DNA of 7,885 nucleotides from DASWKG01 sp036396755 (GTDB lineage Bacteria; Actinomycetota; UBA4738; CALAEC01). Within the stretch, counting starts at the first letter, position 1. The number at the start of each line of letters is the position of its first letter. This document shows positions 4,610-7,885 of this stretch, piece by piece. The notes under the pieces are model-generated. The model was not told the origin of the DNA. It did no database searches and was given only the letters and a program-made list of their open reading frames with translations. The position numbers and the translations under genes were made by a program. Where the stretch lies: assembly GCA_036396755.1 (NCBI GenBank), contig DASWKG010000136.1, positions 1-7,885 on the forward strand. Reading direction: 5' to 3'.

Positions 4610-5688
4610 CGCGGGTTCGCGAGCTGTCGCAGCGCCTGCACCAGCGACTCGACCACTCCCGGGTCGGGGTCGGCGATGAGCGCCTGCTTCAGCGGCTGGA
4701 TCGCCGACGACTCGCCGATGGCCCCGAGCGCACCCGCCGCGTTCGTCCGCACGCGAGGGTCGGGGTCCTCGAGCCTGCGGACCAGGTCGGGCACCGCGCG
4801 CATCGCCCGCATCACGCCGAGACGGTCGGCCGCGGCCAGCCGCAGGTCGGGGTGCGGGTCGCTGAGGTCGGCGATGAGCCGCTCGGTGACGCCGCCGGCC
4901 TCCAGCACCTCGCGGATCAGGGCCCGGGTCTCGGGGTCGGCGTCGGCCATCGCTCGGATCAGCATGTCGACCTCGCCCAGCTCCGAGAGCAGCACCGCGG
5001 CGGCGCGACCGCGCTTCGGCTGCGGCAGCTCCTGACGGAGCAGGCGGACGAGGGAGTCGGACCGCCGACGCTCGAACACGGCGCGAGCCGCGCCGCGAAC
5101 GTCCTCGGACGGGTCCTGCATCGCGTCGAGCAGCTGCAGCATGACCGGCTCCTCGGGGATCTCACCCAGGATCTCGACCGCCCGGCGGCGGGTGGCGGGG
5201 TCGGGGTCGGTCAGCCGCGCGCTGACGGCGTCGAGCGGCACGTCGTCGGGGCGCCCGCGCAGCTCCTCGAGCGCCAGCGACCGGACCTCCGCGTCGGGGT
5301 GGCTGAGGCGGTCGCCGACGGAGCCCTCTGCGGCGGCCGGAGGGGGTGGCGGCTCCTCGTCCGGCTCGATCGGCTCGCCGGCGTCCTCCTCGCGCACGTC
5401 GCTCATCGCTGGCTCCCCCTCCTGGTCGGTCGTCGCGGCGGTCTCGGGCTCCTCGGGTGCCGGGTCCGGCTCGGCATCGATCGCTTCCGCAGTCTCGTCG
5501 TCGGCCCGCTCGAGGCGGCCGTTCACGCGGTCGAGGACCACGCGGAGGACGGAGCCCTCGGCTTCCGCCTCGGGTTCGGTCCCGGTCCGTCCCTGCGCCT
5601 CGTCCACCTTCCCGAAGAGACTCTTGAGGACGGTGCCGAGCATGCCCTCCATCTCGTCTTGCTCTGGCTCGTTCCGCTCGTCCGGCAT
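4603..5688 (-). CDS. HEAT-repeat protein with acidic N-terminal region
   Basis: A 361-residue, apparently cytoplasmic protein. Residues 1-120 are acidic and low in complexity (runs of Glu, Asp and Pro, including five prolines at 113-117), with short possible helices at 14-28 and 46-62. Residues 121-358 form roughly seven or eight helical HEAT/PBS-lyase-type repeats with the recurrent pattern L-x-DPDPxxRxxAxxxLG; clear copies start near residues 124, 155, 186, 243, 271, 302 and 333. Such repeats make a solenoid for protein-protein contacts, so a scaffold or adaptor role is likely, but no partner is evident. There is no signal peptide, membrane segment or catalytic motif. The ATG at 5688 has GGGAGG 6 nt upstream, which favours it over internal ATGs. 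The gene is convergent with the dioxygenase gene and downstream of asd on the same strand, with a 145-bp gap. No clear own promoter was found. Confidence 0.85.
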   Translation of the reverse strand: MPDERNEPEQDEMEGMLGTVLKSLFGKVDEAQGRTGTEPEAEAEGSVLRVVLDRVNGRLERADDETAEAIDAEPDPAPEEPETAATTDQEGEPAMSDVREEDAGEPIEPDEEPPPPPAAAEGSVGDRLSHPDAEVRSLALEELRGRPDDVPLDAVSARLTDPDPATRRRAVEILGEIPEEPVMLQLLDAMQDPSEDVRGAARAVFERRRSDSLVRLLRQELPQPKRGRAAAVLLSELGEVDMLIRAMADADPETRALIREVLEAGGVTERLIADLSDPHPDLRLAAADRLGVMRAMRAVPDLVRRLEDPDPRVRTNAAGALGAIGESSAIQPLKQALIADPDPGVVESLVQALRQLANPRG

Positions 5689-5809
5689 CGGCTGCCTCCC
5701 AGGATACGCTCGCCGCGGGGGTACGGAGATGTCCCGATTGAATGTCGGCGCCCCCAGCGGGGTCCTTTAGGGTACGGTGCCCGGCCGCCGCCGCGTATCG
5801 GGCGAGTGG

Positions 5810-5828
5810 TCTCCCGCAGATGGGGAGA
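5810..5828. terminator. Short inverted repeat just downstream of asd
   Basis: TCTCCC (5810-5815) and GGGAGA (5823-5828) form a 6-bp stem with a 7-nt loop, starting 6 bp past the asd stop codon. No T tract follows on the minus strand, so it may be a weak terminator or an RNA-stabilising hairpin. Confidence 0.35.
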
Positions 5829-5833
5829 ACGTC

Positions 5834-6874
5834 CTACGGCTCGAACCCGAGGAGGGCCTCGGCGATCTGGATCGTGTTCAGCGCGGCGCCCTTCCGCAGG
5901 TTGTCGCCGGCGGCGAACACGGCGAGGCCGTTCGGGAGCGCCGTGTTGGCCCTGATGCGGCCGACCAGCACGTCGTCGAGGCCGGCCGAGCGGAGCGGGG
6001 TGGGGTAGTCGCCGTCCCAGGGCTCGTCGTGCAGCGCGACGCCCGGCGCGGCGGCGACCAGGTCGCGCGCTTCCTCGGGGGAGAGCGGTCGCTCCAGTGA
6101 CAGCGAGAGCGACACGGCGTGGCCGACCGCGACGGGGACCCGCACCGCCGTGGCGTGGACGACGATGTCGGGGTCACCCAGGATCTTGCGGGTCTCGCCG
6201 GCGAGCTTCGCCTCCTCGGTCGTCGTGGTGTCGCCCGTGGGGAACGTCTCGCACTGGGGGATCACGTTGAACGCGCTGAGATGGGGGTAAGCCCGGGGGT
6301 CGGGGAGGTCGAGCGGCTCGTCGCCGCGCAGCGCGTCGACCTGGTCGACGGCCTTGCCGGCCTGCTCGAGCATCTCCTCGAGGGCGGCGCGACCGGTCCC
6401 CGAGACCGACTGGAACGACGTCGAGATCATCGACAGGATGCGCGCGGCCTTGTGGATCGGCGCGACGGCCATGAGCGCGACCGCGGCCGTGCAGTTGGGG
6501 TTCGCGACGATGCCGCGGTGCCGCTCGAGGTCCTGGGGGTTGATCTCGGGGATCACCAGCGGCACGTCCGGGTCCATCCGGTAGGCGGACGAGTTGTCGA
6601 CCACCACGACGCCCTCGGCCACGGCGACGGGGACCCAGACGCGAGCGAGCTCGCTGCTCGTTGCGCCGATCGCCACGTCCAGCCCGCGCAGGCGCTGGGC
6701 CGTGGGGAGCTCGAGCTGGACCTCGCCACCCGCCCAGGGGAGCTTCCGCCCCGCCGACCGCTGGGAGGCGAACACGCGCAGCTCGTCGACGGGAAGCTTC
6801 CGCTCCTCCAGGATCCGGAGGGCGACCTCCCCGACGAGACCGGTTGCGCCGACGACGCCGACCCGATACCCCAT
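5834..6874 (-). CDS. asd: Aspartate-semialdehyde dehydrogenase
   Basis: A 346-residue cytoplasmic enzyme of normal length. It reduces L-aspartyl-4-phosphate to aspartate-4-semialdehyde with NADPH, the branch point to lysine/diaminopimelate, threonine and methionine. Visible motifs are the Rossmann start VGVVGATGLVGE (5-16), DNSSAYRMDPDVPLVIPEIN (93-112), the active-site Cys128 in NPNCTA, FQSVSGTG (154-161), EEAKLAGETRKILG (220-233), catalytic-site Arg245 and His252 in RVPVAVGH, and the C-terminal GDNLRKGAALNTIQIAE (323-339). All expected catalytic residues are present. The usual partner lysC is not next to it in this window. The ATG at 6874 gives the Rossmann strand at the N-terminus as usual; it lacks a Shine-Dalgarno sequence and lies 7 nt from a -10-like box, which suggests a leaderless transcript. 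It is divergent from the DUF3105 gene. Confidence 0.96.
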   Translation of the reverse strand: MGYRVGVVGATGLVGEVALRILEERKLPVDELRVFASQRSAGRKLPWAGGEVQLELPTAQRLRGLDVAIGATSSELARVWVPVAVAEGVVVVDNSSAYRMDPDVPLVIPEINPQDLERHRGIVANPNCTAAVALMAVAPIHKAARILSMISTSFQSVSGTGRAALEEMLEQAGKAVDQVDALRGDEPLDLPDPRAYPHLSAFNVIPQCETFPTGDTTTTEEAKLAGETRKILGDPDIVVHATAVRVPVAVGHAVSLSLSLERPLSPEEARDLVAAAPGVALHDEPWDGDYPTPLRSAGLDDVLVGRIRANTALPNGLAVFAAGDNLRKGAALNTIQIAEALLGFEP

Positions 6875-6881
6875 CGCATCG

Positions 6882-6887
6882 ACGATA
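6882..6887 (-). promoter_or_regulatory. -10-like element of asd
   Basis: On the minus strand TATCGT ends 7 nt before the asd ATG. No -35 of good quality is seen at 17 bp. Together with the absent ribosome site this suggests a leaderless asd transcript. Confidence 0.45.
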
Positions 6888-6905
6888 CCATCCGGCCCTC
6901 CGTCG

Positions 6906-6935
6906 TTGACGGACGGAAGCGCGTCCCCCTACGGT
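6906..6935 (+). promoter_or_regulatory. Promoter of the DUF3105 membrane-protein gene
   Basis: TTGACG (6906-6911) and TACGGT (6930-6935) are separated by 18 bp. The predicted start is near 6942, just ahead of the ribosome site AAGGGAG (6946-6952), which lies 6 nt before the GTG at 6959. It shares the 84-bp divergent region with the asd promoter. Confidence 0.6.
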
Positions 6936-6958
6936 TGCCGGAAAGAAGGGAGCAGAGC

Positions 6959-7885
6959 GTGGCCGACGACCAGGGATCCCCCAAGCGCACGACCGGGAAG
7001 AAGGTGCCCGCCAAGAAGACGGCGGCCAAACGCACCACCGCCAAGAGCGCGACGGCGAAGAGCGCGACCGCGAAGAAGACCGTCGCGAAGAAGACGACGG
7101 CGGTGAAGAGGTCCGCCGCGAAGAAGACGACCGTCAAGAGCACGACCGCGAAGAGGACCGCCGCGAGGAAGCCCGCCGCGAGGAGGGCGATCGCGACCGA
7201 GCCGGTCTCGATGAGAGCCGCGCCGCCGTCCTCTCCGCCGAAGGTGCCGGCCGCGCCGCCTCCTGCGCCCGCGGCCGCCGTCGAGGCGCCGCCGCTCGCG
7301 GTGGGGCCCGAGCCCGCGCAGCCGTCGCTGCCGCGCCGCCGGCGCCGGACCGCCGGGATCGTCGCCGCGATCGTCGCGGGAGCCGCCGCGCTCGGCGGGG
7401 GAGGGTACGCCCTGCTCTCGGGGGACACCGAGCGCGGGTCGCCCGAGGAGAGCGTCCGTGGCTACTACCGGGCGCTCGAGGCGGACGACTGTCGGCTCGC
7501 GGCCACCTTCGTCGACCCGGCGTTCGCGACTCAGCAACGGCTCTGCGAGCAGTTCGACGACATCCGGCGCGCCTCCGGAACCCTGTCGGACGTGCTGTCG
7601 GTGGACGTCCGCGACGACCGCGCCACGATGCGCATCGTGCGGGTGGTCGCCGGCGTCAGCGAGGAGCGCCTCGTCGGAGCCCGTTCGGTCGAGGAGGGGT
7701 GGCTGCTCACGGGAGGGAAGTCGTGCTACGACGTGCAGCGTCCGGAGGACCTCGGCAACGATCACCTCGAGGAGGGCGAGGTATTCAGCGGGTACAGCTC
7801 CAACCCGCCGACATCGGGCCCCCACGACGCGATCGCGACCGAGCCCGGCGTGATCTACCAGGAGCCGCAGCCCGTCGAGCGGCTG
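6959..7885 (+). CDS. Membrane protein: Lys/Ala repeat tail, TM helix, NTF2-like domain, DUF3105 (3' end missing)
   Basis: The first 309 residues of a protein that continues past the window. The GTG start is supported by AAGGGAG 6 nt upstream and a promoter. Residues 8-76 are a histone-H1-like basic repeat (AKKT, AKSAT, AKKTV units). Residues 80-124 are a Pro/Ala linker. RRRRR (126-130) precedes a single apolar helix (131-153), so the basic tail should be cytoplasmic and the rest outside. Residues 162-257 look like a DUF4878/NTF2-like domain (SPEESVRGYYRALEADDCRL) with Cys178, Cys196 and Cys256. A DUF3105 domain begins at about 265, with the family hallmark NPPTSGPH (282-289). DUF3105 is of unknown function. 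The combination suggests an extracytoplasmic module anchored by a cytoplasmic tail that could bind DNA or another polyanion; that role is inferred. The gene is divergent from asd. Confidence 0.88.
   Translation, partial: MADDQGSPKRTTGKKVPAKKTAAKRTTAKSATAKSATAKKTVAKKTTAVKRSAAKKTTVKSTTAKRTAARKPAARRAIATEPVSMRAAPPSSPPKVPAAPPPAPAAAVEAPPLAVGPEPAQPSLPRRRRRTAGIVAAIVAGAAALGGGGYALLSGDTERGSPEESVRGYYRALEADDCRLAATFVDPAFATQQRLCEQFDDIRRASGTLSDVLSVDVRDDRATMRIVRVVAGVSEERLVGARSVEEGWLLTGGKSCYDVQRPEDLGNDHLEEGEVFSGYSSNPPTSGPHDAIATEPGVIYQEPQPVERL
7010..7186 (+). repeat. Imperfect repeats coding for an AKKTT-type tail
   Basis: Degenerate units of about 15 bp, rich in GCG/GCC-AAG-AAG-ACG/ACC codons, encode residues 18-76 of the membrane protein. 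Units vary at single codons (AKKT, AKSAT, AKRT, ARKP), which suggests expansion by slippage or recombination followed by drift. Confidence 0.75.

Noticed and set aside
5829..5846. tRNA T-loop-like GGCTCGAACCC
   Set aside because: It is the last codons of asd in antisense. No acceptor stem, anticodon arm or D arm can be drawn around it.
4852..5955. A 367-codon plus-strand frame antisense to the HEAT gene
   Set aside because: It mirrors the HEAT repeats in a GC-rich antisense frame, crosses into asd and has no recognisable domain or ribosome site.
6553..7825. Long minus-strand frames opposite asd's start and the Lys/Ala repeat tail
   Set aside because: They read the antisense of the AAG-rich repeats as Phe/Leu/Val runs that mimic membrane helices. 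The plus-strand gene has promoter, ribosome site and a known domain.

Overview
The window is a GC-rich, densely packed chromosomal segment, most likely from an actinobacterium (Actinomycetota), perhaps an uncultured non-mycobacterial lineage. Four observations point there: an Rv0474-type XRE regulator directly followed by a small HbhA-like lysine-rich protein; a DUF3105 membrane protein; -10 boxes 6-7 nt upstream of start codons, as expected for leaderless transcripts; and very high GC in third codon positions. The genus cannot be determined. No insertion sequence, CRISPR array, tRNA, rRNA or phage gene was seen.

Layout. Positions 1-639 hold the 3' part of an R. etli-type L-asparaginase. Positions 703-1475 hold a two-gene unit: an XRE-family regulator with its own promoter and operator-like palindrome, then a 94-aa basic helical protein translated from a near-perfect Shine-Dalgarno sequence. 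A strong terminator (1496-1531) closes it. The 478-bp gap from 1476 to 1953 is not empty. It carries a TTGACG-17-TACATT promoter, a highly structured stretch of about 290 nt and a GC-rich stem followed by a T-rich tract. This looks like an independent, undescribed (or at least unrecognised by me) non-coding RNA gene, and it is the most interesting part of the window.

From 1954 to 4586 runs a probable four-gene plus-strand operon: nicotinamidase-like amidohydrolase, pyrroline-5-carboxylate reductase (proC), a 38-aa very basic protein, and a short homogentisate 1,2-dioxygenase-family cupin protein. The genes are 1-16 bp apart and the last two have good ribosome binding sites. At 4575-4609 an inverted repeat spanning both stop codons separates this operon from a convergent minus-strand HEAT-repeat protein (4603-5688). 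Upstream of that gene on the same strand lies aspartate-semialdehyde dehydrogenase (asd, 5834-6874). An 84-bp divergent promoter region then leads to a plus-strand gene that runs off the window. Its product has a histone-H1-like Lys/Ala repeat tail, one membrane segment, an NTF2-like domain and a DUF3105 domain.

The enzymes belong to amino-acid and nitrogen metabolism (asparagine hydrolysis, proline synthesis, aspartate-family synthesis, aromatic catabolism) and NAD salvage. They are ordinary core genes and do not form one obvious pathway. The unusual content is the putative structured RNA, the small basic proteins and the membrane-anchored basic-tail protein.
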